A DNA stretch of 64,000 bases from an uncultured Selenomonadales bacterium. GTDB taxonomy: Bacteria > Bacillota > Negativicutes > Acidaminococcales > Acidaminococcaceae. The translations under genes were made by a program, and so were the position numbers. Positions within the stretch are counted from its first letter, which is position 1, and each line of letters begins with the position of its first letter. This document shows positions 16,001 to 24,604 of the stretch, piece by piece. The DNA lies in contig OMYP01000012.1 in the NCBI GenBank assembly GCA_900315345.1, positions 1 to 64,000 of the forward strand, in the 5' to 3' direction. The notes below the pieces were generated by a model. That model did no database searches. It saw nothing but the letters and a program-made list of their open reading frames with translations, and was not told the DNA's origin.

Positions 16001-16287
16001 AATTCTTCATTATTTGTTTCTTCCTGAATTAACTTTATGATTTTATTGGCAAGAACAATCTGACGTTGTAAGCCAGTTGTTTCACCTTCAGTTTCCCCAG
16101 TATCTTTTGCAGATTCCAGACCCTGGGTTACGATATCTTTCAGATAGCTGGATAAAACGATAGAGGCTTCCGTCTGATCAATTTTTTCAGTTTCCTTAAA
16201 ACGGCTTTCGATGTGCTCCAGCTGTTTCGCAAAATGCTCGTTTATGACCTGCTCATAAAAACCGGTCTTGAGTTTTTTATCGTCCAT
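13024..16287 (-). CDS. PLD-nuclease/DEAD helicase/DUF3427 protein
   Basis: A multidomain 1087-residue protein. A phospholipase-D-like nuclease segment has the motif LHAKAYVF (H231, K233) and IGSSNLSNPAM. A superfamily-2 helicase has Walker A AATGTGKT (363-370), DEFH (461-464), the LTATPERMDG motif and QQLGRGLRL (motif VI). A long C-terminal DUF3427 region follows and ends near a PASP.GQRYKYHREQG.KVILFVRE segment. Such proteins are frequent in bacterial defence islands and probably degrade or unwind foreign DNA. It is divergent from the DUF262/type I restriction operon, separated by a 377-bp region with a perfect 32-bp palindrome. Both divergent genes use the same GAGGCAC ribosome binding site. 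Confidence 0.85.
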   Translation of the reverse strand: MDDKKLKTGFYEQVINEHFAKQLEHIESRFKETEKIDQTEASIVLSSYLKDIVTQGLESAKDTGETEGETTGLQRQIVLANKIIKLIQEETNNEELKESLVDKNGEELLTLLDSQNTIRVIDASARIPRPQTSLSETSLFTGAKHEPQMFSELKAEISTCDRIDMLVSFIKWSGLSLLLESLKDFTQRGGKLRIITTSYLGATDFKAIEELNALPNVEIKISYDTKRTRLHAKAYVFHRDTGFTTAYIGSSNLSNPAMSSGLEWNVKITEKDLASTMHKVSHTFDVYWHSPEFETYNASQKERLKTALYRERYQNKPDKQYLIAENPETYHFRINPYPYQQEILDEMEAERTLRSNYKNLIVAATGTGKTVIAAFDYKRFCKQHPGQANKLLFIAHREEILSQSLSCFRGILEDANFGDLFVGSHRPAAQVSHLFMSIQTFNSQDWTAKTTPDFYDYIIVDEFHHAAASSYQKLLNYFTPKIWLGLTATPERMDGKNVADYFNHRITSEIRLPEAIERKLLCPFHYFGVSDGTDLSQLTWSRGGYDVKDLNNIYVLDNFKAKKRASLVVKAVRKYTADLNLVHGVGFCVSIEHAQFMNRFFNDEGIPSICLTGNSSDDERSSARSKLISGEIKFIFVVDLYNEGVDIPEIDTILFLRPTESLTIFLQQLGRGLRLADDKECLTVLDFIGQSHKKYRFDEKFSALLQRTRKGLHREIEQGFASLPAGCYIQLEKEAQNVILKNIKASLSTRSALIEKLRDYAQEATELITVGNFAEYYHMSLLHVYSVAKTSFSSLCVAAECVAADLLPSFAVPERDYLTSALPRIASIDSRRWLQFLLQKLPSIATWTPSEFSELEKRMIWMFYFTFFQTFASEDSNEKIESNLSENDRKLCTAIRRLQELSHCTIVWEEMISVLQYNLEHITFVDDPVDLGFDCPLDLHCHYTRDQIFAALDYLTPSNIRQGVKWLPDKKVDVLLNTLIKSEKDYSPSTMYNDYSINETLFHWQSQSTTSAASPTGQRYKYHREQGSKVILFVREYDKIENITAPFMYLGLADFVSSEGSRPMNIIWQLQRPIPAAMIACTNKLVM

Positions 16288-16517
16288 AGTAGTGCCTCAG
16301 TAAGAAATTTTTTTAGCTTGTTATCTATAATGTACCTGGTGACGAAAAAATGTGCAAGATCAAAATAGGAATTTTTGATATGGTTGATTTCTTTTTGTTT
16401 TTAATATGAGTGACATCGAAGGAGAACAGAATAATGGAAGAAAAATGGTTTAAAGAGCATTTTGTGATATAATTATGTATATCACTTATAGTGTAGTATA
16501 TATTTACGGACTTGATA

Positions 16518-16549
16518 ACTTGCAACAAACTTGCAAGTTTGTTGCAAGT
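16518..16549. promoter_or_regulatory. Perfect 32-bp palindrome in the divergent defence promoter region
   Basis: ACTTGCAACAAACTTG is followed immediately by its exact reverse complement, with no spacer. It lies 116 bp before the DUF262 gene and 231 bp from the helicase start. An uninterrupted palindrome of this length is a strong operator candidate for a dimeric or tetrameric repressor controlling both defence transcripts. No regulator gene adjoins it. The remainder of 16288-16664 is AT-rich with no credible gene. Confidence 0.7.
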
Positions 16550-16664
16550 CATTCTCTAAATAAGGTCATAAGTTGGTAGTTGTGAGTATAATAGGACAAA
16601 AGTGAAAGTCTGCTGCAATTGATTTATATACTTATTATGGTGAATAAGAAACGAGGCACAATAT

Positions 16665-19244
16665 ATGGACGGAAAAGCAATCAAACTTCTGAAATATCTG
16701 GATGGTAGTGATAAACGTTTTATTATTCCGGTATACCAGAGAAATTATAGTTGGAAAGTGGAAAATTGCAAGCAGTTGTATGATGATTTGGTTAAACTCA
16801 TCAGGAAGAAAAGGAAACTACATTTTTTTGGCAGTCTTGTCAGTGTTTACAACGGGATTCAGGAAGAATTTCTTATCATTGACGGACAGCAGCGCGTAAC
16901 AACGATTTCGCTTCTCCTTCTGGCGATGCATAATATTTTAAAAGAAAAAAAGCTGATTGCAAAGGATGAACGCCTAATTGATAAGATTTTTGAAGAATAT
17001 TTAGTAGATAAATATGCGCCTTCTGAAAAAAGAATCAAATTAAAAGCGGTTAATAAAGATTTGGAAGCATTTGAAAAACTGTTTGACGAAGAACCTTCCG
17101 AATATATTCCCAATTCTGATGTTACCATCAATTACCAATATTTTTATGACCGAATTCTCAAGGAAGAAATTACCATAGATGAATTGTATGACGCTGTCAG
17201 CAAACTTATGGTCATAAACATTACAGTGGGTGAAGATGACGACCCGCAGTTGATTTTTGAAAGCCTTAACTCTACAGGCGTTGATTTAACCGAAGGTGAT
17301 AAAATTCGCAACTATGTACTGATGGGGCAAAGCGCAGAAAATCAGGAGGCGTTTTATAAAAAATATTGGAGCAAAATCGAACTGTGTACAGGGAACAATA
17401 ATAGCAATAACAATGGTGTCAGCCTGTTTGTCAGGGATTACCTGAGTGTCAAACGGCAGGCAACACCCTCGATGGATAAAATATACGTTGTTTTTAAAGC
17501 GTATGTGAACGAAACCGGGATTGCAATGGAGGAACTATTGAATGATTTGCTGTACTATGCCCGGTTGTATGAAATCTTGATTCAAGCGAAATTTGAAGAC
17601 GGAACAATTAACAGTGGAATAAGCCGTTTGAACTATTTAGAAACGACAGTTTCAAGACCATTTTTCCTTCAGGTTTTGCATTTGCATAAGCAGGGAGTTC
17701 TTTCCGTAAAAGATTTAAGAAAAATAGTTGCACTGGTGGAGAACTTCCTGTTCCGCAGAAATATCTGTGAAGTTCCTACCAACGCTCTGAATAAAATTTT
17801 CCTGACGTTGGATCGGGAGATACATCGCTATGACGGAACTTACGAAAACTATGTTGAGAAGATGAAATTCGCTCTTTTGTCAAAGAAGGAGAGCGGCAGA
17901 TTTCCTGATGACCGGGAATTTGCAACGGCGTTGTCTGATAAACAGGTCTATCTCATGCGGAGCCGTTATAAAAACTATTTGTTTGAACGGTTTGAAAATT
18001 TTGGCACGGAAGAAATTAAAGATGTACAAAAACTGATTGAAACTGGTAAATACACCATTGAACACATTATGCCCCAGACCTTGACGCCGGCGTGGCGCGA
18101 AGCTCTGGGAGAAGATTGCCAGCAAATACATGCACGGTGGCTTCACCGGTTGGCCAATCTTACATTAACAGCCTACAATTCCAGTTACAGCAATAATACT
18201 TTTTTGGAAAAAAGAGATGCGGAAAATGGCTTTAAAAACAGTGGTATCCGCATGAATCAGCTGATTGCGCAAAAAGAGAAGTGGACAGAGGAAGAACTGC
18301 AAGAACGCGACACGTATATGGTTGAAAAGGCAAAGGAAATATGGAATTATCCGCAAACAGATTTTAAACCGGAAGAAAAGCAATTAGATACGGTAAGCCT
18401 GGATGATGATGTTGACCTGACCGGCAGCCAGATTGCGAAATTTTCATATAAGAATACAGAACAACCCGTTGAGAGCTGGACAGATATGTATGGAAAAGTT
18501 TTAAAGATTTTACATACAGAAGACAGTTCCAAGCTGACAGACCTTGCCTATACCTCGGATCATGATGTTGAATTAGCCTCCCATGTTTCGCACGATGAAA
18601 AAACGTTTTCAAGCAAAGTTCAGATAGCTGAAAATATCTATGTATGGACTGGCACGGCAACACAGTATAAATTAGCAACCTTGCGCAAATTCTTTGCTAT
18701 CTTCGGTGTTGACCCATCGGAACTGGTATTTTACCTGCGAGATAAGAACGAGCCTGATAAAACAGATACAATGCCAGAACGATATGGAATCAGGAAAAAG
18801 TATTGGGCGTTTGCATTGCCGTATATTCAAGAAAAATTAGGACATGAAGGACCATTTTCAAATGCAAACCCTACTACCGGAAACTGGATTAACGGCTATT
18901 TTGGAGTAAATAATTTTGCGATATCCTTAACGGCAAACTTTGATTGCGCGCGTGTCCGTTTATATTTTGGAAGTCAGGATGTTCCGAAAAATAAAGAAGC
19001 TTTTGATTTTATGTATGCGCATAAGGATGAGATTGAGAAAACTTTAGGTACTGCACTTGTTTGGAATCGTGCGAATGATAACATTGCATCGTTTATTGCC
19101 TATGATATGCGTGGTATCAGTGTTGGAAATGAAACTGACTGGATACAAATGGCAAAGTTCCATGCAGAATGGAGTAAAAAATTTGCTGATGTATTACTGC
19201 CGGTTTTGCAGAAAAAATATCCGGGTGTAGTTGTACCGAAATAG
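16665..19244 (+). CDS. DUF262-DUF1524 (GmrSD/BrxU-like) protein with C-terminal DUF4268-like domain
   Basis: The protein is 859 residues. The N-terminal DUF262 domain has IPVYQRNYSW and the nucleotide-binding signature DGQQR (73-77). A DUF1524 HNH-type nuclease follows with TIEHIMPQTL (H467) and HRLANLTLTAYNSSYSN. The last 200 residues (YWAFALPYIQEKLG...) match the DUF4268 pattern often attached to such enzymes. The family includes GmrSD, which cuts phage DNA carrying glucosylated hydroxymethylcytosine, and BREX-linked BrxU. It is first in an apparent operon with the PHP-ATPase pair and hsdMSR. Its target modification is unknown. Confidence 0.85.
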   Translation: MDGKAIKLLKYLDGSDKRFIIPVYQRNYSWKVENCKQLYDDLVKLIRKKRKLHFFGSLVSVYNGIQEEFLIIDGQQRVTTISLLLLAMHNILKEKKLIAKDERLIDKIFEEYLVDKYAPSEKRIKLKAVNKDLEAFEKLFDEEPSEYIPNSDVTINYQYFYDRILKEEITIDELYDAVSKLMVINITVGEDDDPQLIFESLNSTGVDLTEGDKIRNYVLMGQSAENQEAFYKKYWSKIELCTGNNNSNNNGVSLFVRDYLSVKRQATPSMDKIYVVFKAYVNETGIAMEELLNDLLYYARLYEILIQAKFEDGTINSGISRLNYLETTVSRPFFLQVLHLHKQGVLSVKDLRKIVALVENFLFRRNICEVPTNALNKIFLTLDREIHRYDGTYENYVEKMKFALLSKKESGRFPDDREFATALSDKQVYLMRSRYKNYLFERFENFGTEEIKDVQKLIETGKYTIEHIMPQTLTPAWREALGEDCQQIHARWLHRLANLTLTAYNSSYSNNTFLEKRDAENGFKNSGIRMNQLIAQKEKWTEEELQERDTYMVEKAKEIWNYPQTDFKPEEKQLDTVSLDDDVDLTGSQIAKFSYKNTEQPVESWTDMYGKVLKILHTEDSSKLTDLAYTSDHDVELASHVSHDEKTFSSKVQIAENIYVWTGTATQYKLATLRKFFAIFGVDPSELVFYLRDKNEPDKTDTMPERYGIRKKYWAFALPYIQEKLGHEGPFSNANPTTGNWINGYFGVNNFAISLTANFDCARVRLYFGSQDVPKNKEAFDFMYAHKDEIEKTLGTALVWNRANDNIASFIAYDMRGISVGNETDWIQMAKFHAEWSKKFADVLLPVLQKKYPGVVVPK

Positions 19245-19324
19245 GGTGATGTTATATTTTGGATGTTTGAATGAAATATGTTGAATGATTGATATTTAAT
19301 AAAGAATGCGTGGAGCCTAGTAAT

Positions 19325-21457
19325 ATGAAAATTGATTTACATTGCCATACGCTTAAGACGAAAAAAGGAGATAATAAAGGGCGAAATGTTACGCCTGAAA
19401 TGTTTAAAACAAAGATTGAACTTGCAGATGTAAAAGTTGTTGCAATTACTAATCATAATTGTTTTGATATTTTTCAATATAGTGTTTTAAGAGACAAAGT
19501 TAAAGATATTTGTCAGGTATGGCCAGGGATTGAAATTGATGTACAAAGCACCGATTCAAAGAATAGATTTCATTTAATTATTGTGTCTAATCCGGATGAT
19601 GTAGAAGTTTTTAATAATCATGTTAAACACCTTTTTGATGGTAAAGATATAGATAATTGTATATATACTTTAGAAGAAATATGTGGGGAGTTTAAAGATA
19701 GCGATTCAATTTATGTTCCACATTTTCATAATAAGATACCAGCAATATCTGAGGATGATAGATCAAAATTAATATCTCTTGTTGGAGACAAAGCACGTGT
19801 TTTTATTGAACCAAGAGATCACAGAACATTAGGAGTTTTAGCAAATAATAATTTTAATGTAATGATAGGTAGCGATGTTAAGGATTGGACAAAATATGAA
19901 GATTGCACATTTGCAGAATTAAGGCTGCCAATAGGAAGTTTTTCTGAATTTCTATTATTATCGAAAAGGGATTCAAGTGTTGTAAAAACATTATTGGGAA
20001 ATAAAACACCTTTAACAATGACAGGTAAGCCACATCCATCAGTAAATATTAAACTTAGTATTTATCCAGATGTTAATATTATTTTTGGACAAAAAGGAAC
20101 AGGAAAAACAGAAATACTTAAATCGCTTTATGAAGAAATGCTCAAATCTGGAAAGAATTGTAAAAAATATTTTGCATCTGAACGTAGTGAAGACTTTTCT
20201 TCTTTCTTGTCCATAAAAGGTATTGATGCTGATTTGGAAAAAGTTCAAGTGGATTCTTGTGAGAAAGAGTTCGAATCAATTAAGTCATGGACTGATTGTA
20301 ATCCTACAGCGTTTTCTGGATATGTTAGTTGGATAGATACTCGTGGAAATAGTAATAATAAGTCAAGAATGAAAATTACAGAAGCTGTTCATGAGGTCTT
20401 TTCAAAGGATAAGTTTTACGATATTCATAAAAAAGATAAAAAAAATATTTCTGAAGCAATAGATAAAATAGAAAGCATTGCATTGGAGCATTATATTCCA
20501 TTTGAAGATACAGTCCATTTATTGAAATTACTCTCACATCTTCAAGAAATGATCAATGAAAAAAGAAAGTTGGATGTTATCGAAGAAGAAGCAATTAGAC
20601 TAACTAATAAGAGTATTGATTTAATTAAAACACTTGCAGACCGTAACTCAGATACAGTTTCGCGTCCTTCTTCAACTGGATTGATTTCTTTTGCTGAGTG
20701 TAGATTAAGACTATATAAGTCAGTTAAAAAGATACTGGATTCAATGAGTAAGCCTGAATATAATGAACGTTCTTTGATTGGAACGTTAGAAGATAAAGGT
20801 AATATTTACATAAACAATAAATATAGAATGTATTGTAATGAGTCTAAGACAGATGAATTTCCTGACTACAGTATAAGAAAATTAAAACAAATCCAGGAGT
20901 TATTAAAAACTATTGCAGATAATGTCTTTACTGAAAATATTGCTTTGGAAATTGATAAATTAAATGAATTATGTAATAGTAATAATGTTTTATCTTTAAA
21001 ACCTTTTTTAGGAGTATCTAAACAAGTCATAACTGAAGATGGAGCGGTTTATTCTCCTTCTAACGGCGAAAAAGGAATATTGCTTTTGCAACAAGCTTTA
21101 AAAGAAGATGCAGATGCTTATTTCCTTGATGAACCGGAATTGGGAATGGGGAACTCTTATATCGACACAGATATTAGGCCACTTATTAGCAATTTAGGAA
21201 AGCAGAGAAAATTTGTAGTAGTAGCTACGCATAATGCTAATATTGCAGTACGTACATTGCCATATTTATCAATATTTAGGGTTCATGAAAATGGCGAATA
21301 TAAGACATACGTAGGAAATCCCTTTGATGATAAATTGATTAATGTATCCAATGATACAGATGTAAGGAGTTGGACTGAAGAGAGTTTACATTCATTAGAA
21401 GGAAGTAAAGAAGCATTTTATGAGAGGAGAGATATCTATGAGTCAAAGGACAATTAA
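19325..21457 (+). CDS. PHP phosphoesterase-ABC ATPase fusion (defence-type)
   Basis: The protein is 710 residues from ATG 19325 (GGAG nine bases upstream; the frame extends to TTG 19289). Residues 1-190 form a PHP metal-dependent phosphoesterase with its ligands present: H6/H8 in DLHCH, AITNHN, GIEID, VPHFHNK and GSDVKDW. An ABC/SMC-type ATPase follows: Walker A GQKGTGKT (255-262), a helical insertion, a signature-like SNGEKG, Walker B AYFLDEPE and an H-loop VVATHNAN. Related PHP-ATPases (some labelled TrlF-like) sit in defence loci. This gene is clearly more AT-rich than its neighbours. It overlaps a small partner gene by 20 bp. Target and activity are unknown. Confidence 0.75.
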   Translation: MKIDLHCHTLKTKKGDNKGRNVTPEMFKTKIELADVKVVAITNHNCFDIFQYSVLRDKVKDICQVWPGIEIDVQSTDSKNRFHLIIVSNPDDVEVFNNHVKHLFDGKDIDNCIYTLEEICGEFKDSDSIYVPHFHNKIPAISEDDRSKLISLVGDKARVFIEPRDHRTLGVLANNNFNVMIGSDVKDWTKYEDCTFAELRLPIGSFSEFLLLSKRDSSVVKTLLGNKTPLTMTGKPHPSVNIKLSIYPDVNIIFGQKGTGKTEILKSLYEEMLKSGKNCKKYFASERSEDFSSFLSIKGIDADLEKVQVDSCEKEFESIKSWTDCNPTAFSGYVSWIDTRGNSNNKSRMKITEAVHEVFSKDKFYDIHKKDKKNISEAIDKIESIALEHYIPFEDTVHLLKLLSHLQEMINEKRKLDVIEEEAIRLTNKSIDLIKTLADRNSDTVSRPSSTGLISFAECRLRLYKSVKKILDSMSKPEYNERSLIGTLEDKGNIYINNKYRMYCNESKTDEFPDYSIRKLKQIQELLKTIADNVFTENIALEIDKLNELCNSNNVLSLKPFLGVSKQVITEDGAVYSPSNGEKGILLLQQALKEDADAYFLDEPELGMGNSYIDTDIRPLISNLGKQRKFVVVATHNANIAVRTLPYLSIFRVHENGEYKTYVGNPFDDKLINVSNDTDVRSWTEESLHSLEGSKEAFYERRDIYESKDN

Positions 21458-21755
21458 GGTGGATCTCTTAGAAATAGATGAATGTACCGATGTACTGAGA
21501 TTTAATTTTGAAAATAATCCTTTAGATGTAAATTTAAATGTTTCAACGTGCCAAAATGAATTAAAAAAGGTGTTTATTCAATTGTTAAATGAACTATTAA
21601 TGCAGGATAATATTTTATTAGAATTTAATTGTGACGAAAAATATAAAAGAGGAATGTACAAAGAAGTTTGTGAGGAATATATTAAAGACTTAAATAGGGA
21701 AATTCAAAAAACAAAGGAGATATTCGATAAAGAATTAAATGATGATAACGCATGA
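21438..21755 (+). CDS. Small acidic partner protein of the PHP-ATPase
   Basis: The 105-residue product starts at ATG 21438 (GAGGAGA site) and overlaps the end of the PHP-ATPase gene, so the two are translationally coupled. I recognise no family. It opens MSQRTIKVDLLEIDECTDVLRF, has a central hydrophobic helix (FIQLLNELLMQDNILLEF) and ends in a charged coiled-coil-like helix (KDLNREIQKTKEIFDKEL). There is no signal peptide or membrane helix. It is probably an obligate subunit, regulator or antitoxin-like partner of the ATPase. The AT-rich base composition matches the ATPase gene and not the hsd genes. Confidence 0.65.
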   Translation: MSQRTIKVDLLEIDECTDVLRFNFENNPLDVNLNVSTCQNELKKVFIQLLNELLMQDNILLEFNCDEKYKRGMYKEVCEEYIKDLNREIQKTKEIFDKELNDDNA

Positions 21756-21813
21756 AGATATTTTAAGCGTCTGTTAGTAAAATTAATATTATGTATATTA
21801 GGAGCACACGACT

Positions 21814-23391
21814 ATGGTTGACACAAAAAAAGAGCAAGAACGAGATGAATTACACAAAGCGATATGGAGTATTGCTGATGATTTGCGGGGCAGTGTAGAC
21901 GGTTGGGATTTTAAATCTTATGTTCTCAGCACCATGTTCTATCGTTTCATTTCGGAAAATTTGACCAATTATATTAACGATGGCGAAATTGCTGCCGGGA
22001 ATACGGATTTTGATTATGCTGCACTGACCGATGATGCAATTGATGAAGAAGCACGGAAAGATCTGATTGATGAAAAAGGATTTTTCATTTATCCTTCGGA
22101 ATTATTTTGTAATGTTCGCAAACGCGCAGATAAAGATGAAAACCTGAACGAAACGCTGGAAACCATTTTTAATCACATTGAAGATTCCGCAAAAGGAAGC
22201 GAAAGCGAAGCAGACTTTGCCGGGTTGTTCGATGATTTTGATGTGAACAGTAACAAGTTGGGTGCAACCGTTGCGAAACGTAATGAAAAACTGGTGAAAC
22301 TCCTAAACGGTGTAGGCGAAATGAAGCTGGGCGACTATAAGCAGAATACCATTGACGCATTCGGTGACGCCTATGAATATTTGATGACCATGTATGCTTC
22401 TAACGCAGGCAAAAGCGGCGGCGAGTTTTATACACCTCAGGAGGTTTCTGAACTACTGACGCGTTTGGCCATCGTTGGTAAAACGGAAATCAATAAAGTG
22501 TATGATCCGGCTTGCGGTTCTGGTTCCTTGCTGTTAAAAGCGGCAAAAATTTTAGGAAAAGAACATGTGCGGCAGGGCTTTTTTGGTCAGGAAGTTAATA
22601 TAACAACTTATAACCTTTGTCGTATCAATATGTTTTTGCATGATATTGATTACGATAAATTTGATATTGCCTGTGAAGATACACTGATTAGCCCCCAGCA
22701 TTGGGACGACGAACCTTTTGAAGTGATTGTGTCCAATCCGCCGTACAGCATTAAATGGGCTGGGGACGATAATCCTGTACTCATTAATGATCCGCGCTTC
22801 TCTCCGGCAGGGGTGCTGGCACCGAAATCAAAAGCCGATTTGGCTTTTATTATGCATTCCCTGAGCTGGCTGGCGACGAATGGTACAGCGGCGATTGTTT
22901 GCTTCCCTGGCATCATGTACCGCGGCGGGGCAGAGCAGAAAATCAGAAAATATCTGGTGGACAACAACTATATTGACTGTGTAATCCAATTGCCGCCCAA
23001 CTTATTCTTTGGCACTACCATTGCTACCTGTATCATGGTACTGAAGCGCAACAAGTCGGATAGCAAGATTTTATTTATAGATGCATCCAATGAATTTGTA
23101 AAGGTGACAAACAATAATAAGCTTACCGATAAAAACATATCACATATTGTGGATGCCTTTGTAAAACGTGAGAATGCGGAATACTTCTGCAAGCTGGCAA
23201 CTTATGACGAAGTTAAGGAACAGAATTATAATCTTTCTGTCAGCACTTACGTGGAACAAAAAGATATGCGGGAAAAAATTGATATTGTAAAACTGAATGC
23301 GGAAATTAAGGAAATTGTTGCCAAGGAACAGGTGCTACGTGATGAGATAGATAAAATCGTTGCAGAAATTGAGGGAGGGCAGGGGGAATGA
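21814..23391 (+). CDS. hsdM: Type I restriction-modification DNA methyltransferase subunit
   Basis: The 525-residue HsdM has an N-terminal HsdM_N domain ([34 protein letters not shown] region) and an adenine methyltransferase core with AdoMet motif [11 protein letters not shown] (from D231) and catalytic NPPY (308-311). It methylates adenine on the recognition site and forms the M2S core with HsdS. The start ATG 21814 follows GGAGCAC. It overlaps hsdS by 4 bp and follows the PHP-ATPase pair by 58 bp. Confidence 0.95.
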   Translation: MVDTKKEQERDELHKAIWSIADDLRGSVDGWDFKSYVLSTMFYRFISENLTNYINDGEIAAGNTDFDYAALTDDAIDEEARKDLIDEKGFFIYPSELFCNVRKRADKDENLNETLETIFNHIEDSAKGSESEADFAGLFDDFDVNSNKLGATVAKRNEKLVKLLNGVGEMKLGDYKQNTIDAFGDAYEYLMTMYASNAGKSGGEFYTPQEVSELLTRLAIVGKTEINKVYDPACGSGSLLLKAAKILGKEHVRQGFFGQEVNITTYNLCRINMFLHDIDYDKFDIACEDTLISPQHWDDEPFEVIVSNPPYSIKWAGDDNPVLINDPRFSPAGVLAPKSKADLAFIMHSLSWLATNGTAAIVCFPGIMYRGGAEQKIRKYLVDNNYIDCVIQLPPNLFFGTTIATCIMVLKRNKSDSKILFIDASNEFVKVTNNNKLTDKNISHIVDAFVKRENAEYFCKLATYDEVKEQNYNLSVSTYVEQKDMREKIDIVKLNAEIKEIVAKEQVLRDEIDKIVAEIEGGQGE

Positions 23392-24572
23392 GCAGGCTTG
23401 AAGAACTGTTTGTTGAACTGTGCCCAGACGGTGTTCCTTTTAAACCATTAGGTGAGTTGGGCACTTTTTATAGTGGGTTGACTGGAAAAACAAAAGATGA
23501 CTTTAATGAAGGCGATTCAAAGTTTATTACGTACATGAATGTGTACACTAACATGGATTTGAAAACAAATGTTACTGAAAAAGTTAAAATTAGTGAAAAT
23601 GAAAAACAGAATATAGTGCAATATGGTGATATAATTTTTACAGGATCCTCTGAAACGCCTGATGAATGTGGGATGTCTTCTGTTTTGACAACGAAGACCG
23701 ATGAAAAGTTGTATTTAAATAGCTTTTGCTTTGGTTATCGTTTTAAAGAACCTCAATATTTTGTACCTGCTTTTACAAAGCATTTATTTCGTTCAAATAA
23801 ATTGCGTCGCCAAATTATAAGAACTGCAAGTGGAGTTACGCGTTTTAATGTTTCCAAAAAAAAGATGGAGAGCGTTGTAATTCCTGTACCTCCTCTGGAG
23901 ATACAACGCGAAATTGTCCGTGTTTTGGACAATTTCACGTTCCTTACAGCCGAGCTTACAGCCGAGCTTACAGCTCGGAGAAAACAGTATGAGTATTATA
24001 GAAATCAACTTTTAGGTTTTATGGAGGGTGTTCAATATAAAAGGTTGGGTGACACCTGTGATATGAAAGCTGGTAAAGCTATTTCTAGCATTCTGATTTC
24101 TGATTATGAGACGGCAGATAGCCCAATAAAATGTTATGGTGGGAATGGAATACGCGGCTATGTTAAAGAAGCAAATCAACATGGAGAGTATCCATTAATC
24201 GGTCGTCAGGGTGCACTTTGTGGCAATGTGAATTATGCAACAGGTAGTTTCTACGCAACCGAACACGCTGTTATTGTTAAGTCTAAAGGCATGTATTATC
24301 ATCGTTTTTTATATCATCTTTTAACTCATATGAATTTGAATCAGTATAAGTCAGCAGGAGCACAGCCTGGTCTTGCTGTAAAGAACTTGCAAGAACTTAA
24401 AGCCCCTGTGCCACCATTAGAGGTTCAGGAAAGAATAGTTAGAGTTTTGGATAATTTTGAATCTATTTGCTCAGATTTTAGTGTAGGCATACCCGCCGAA
24501 ATTGCAGCGCGGCAAAAGCAATACGAGTATTACAGGGATAAACTGCTAACATTTAAAGAATTAAACGCATAA
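23388..24572 (+). CDS. hsdS: Type I restriction-modification specificity subunit
   Basis: The 394-residue HsdS has two target-recognition domains (about 15-165 and 215-370), each followed by a conserved helical spacer ending in [14 protein letters not shown] (first) or [15 protein letters not shown] (second). Each TRD reads one half of a bipartite site. The first spacer contains a tandem TAEL repeat encoded by 12-bp units at 23943. In EcoR124-type enzymes the number of such repeats sets the gap length in the recognised sequence. A single intact copy is present, and no invertase or silent hsdS cassettes are visible in the window. Confidence 0.92.
   Translation: MSRLEELFVELCPDGVPFKPLGELGTFYSGLTGKTKDDFNEGDSKFITYMNVYTNMDLKTNVTEKVKISENEKQNIVQYGDIIFTGSSETPDECGMSSVLTTKTDEKLYLNSFCFGYRFKEPQYFVPAFTKHLFRSNKLRRQIIRTASGVTRFNVSKKKMESVVIPVPPLEIQREIVRVLDNFTFLTAELTAELTARRKQYEYYRNQLLGFMEGVQYKRLGDTCDMKAGKAISSILISDYETADSPIKCYGGNGIRGYVKEANQHGEYPLIGRQGALCGNVNYATGSFYATEHAVIVKSKGMYYHRFLYHLLTHMNLNQYKSAGAQPGLAVKNLQELKAPVPPLEVQERIVRVLDNFESICSDFSVGIPAEIAARQKQYEYYRDKLLTFKELNA
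23943..23978 (+). repeat. 12-bp tandem repeat encoding TAEL in hsdS
   Basis: CTTACAGCCGAG occurs twice in tandem (23943-23954, 23955-23966), followed by a third, partly matching unit CTTACAGCTCGG (23967-23978). They encode [12 protein letters not shown] in the helical linker between the two recognition domains. Slipped-strand gain or loss of one 12-bp unit would keep the frame. Confidence 0.9.
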
Positions 24573-24604
24573 TATAAGCAAACATAACATACAGGAGATC
24601 CATC

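Noticed and set aside
16325..16552. 75-codon minus-strand ORF in the divergent defence region
   Set aside because: It is very AT-rich, crosses the 32-bp palindrome and has no ribosome binding site.
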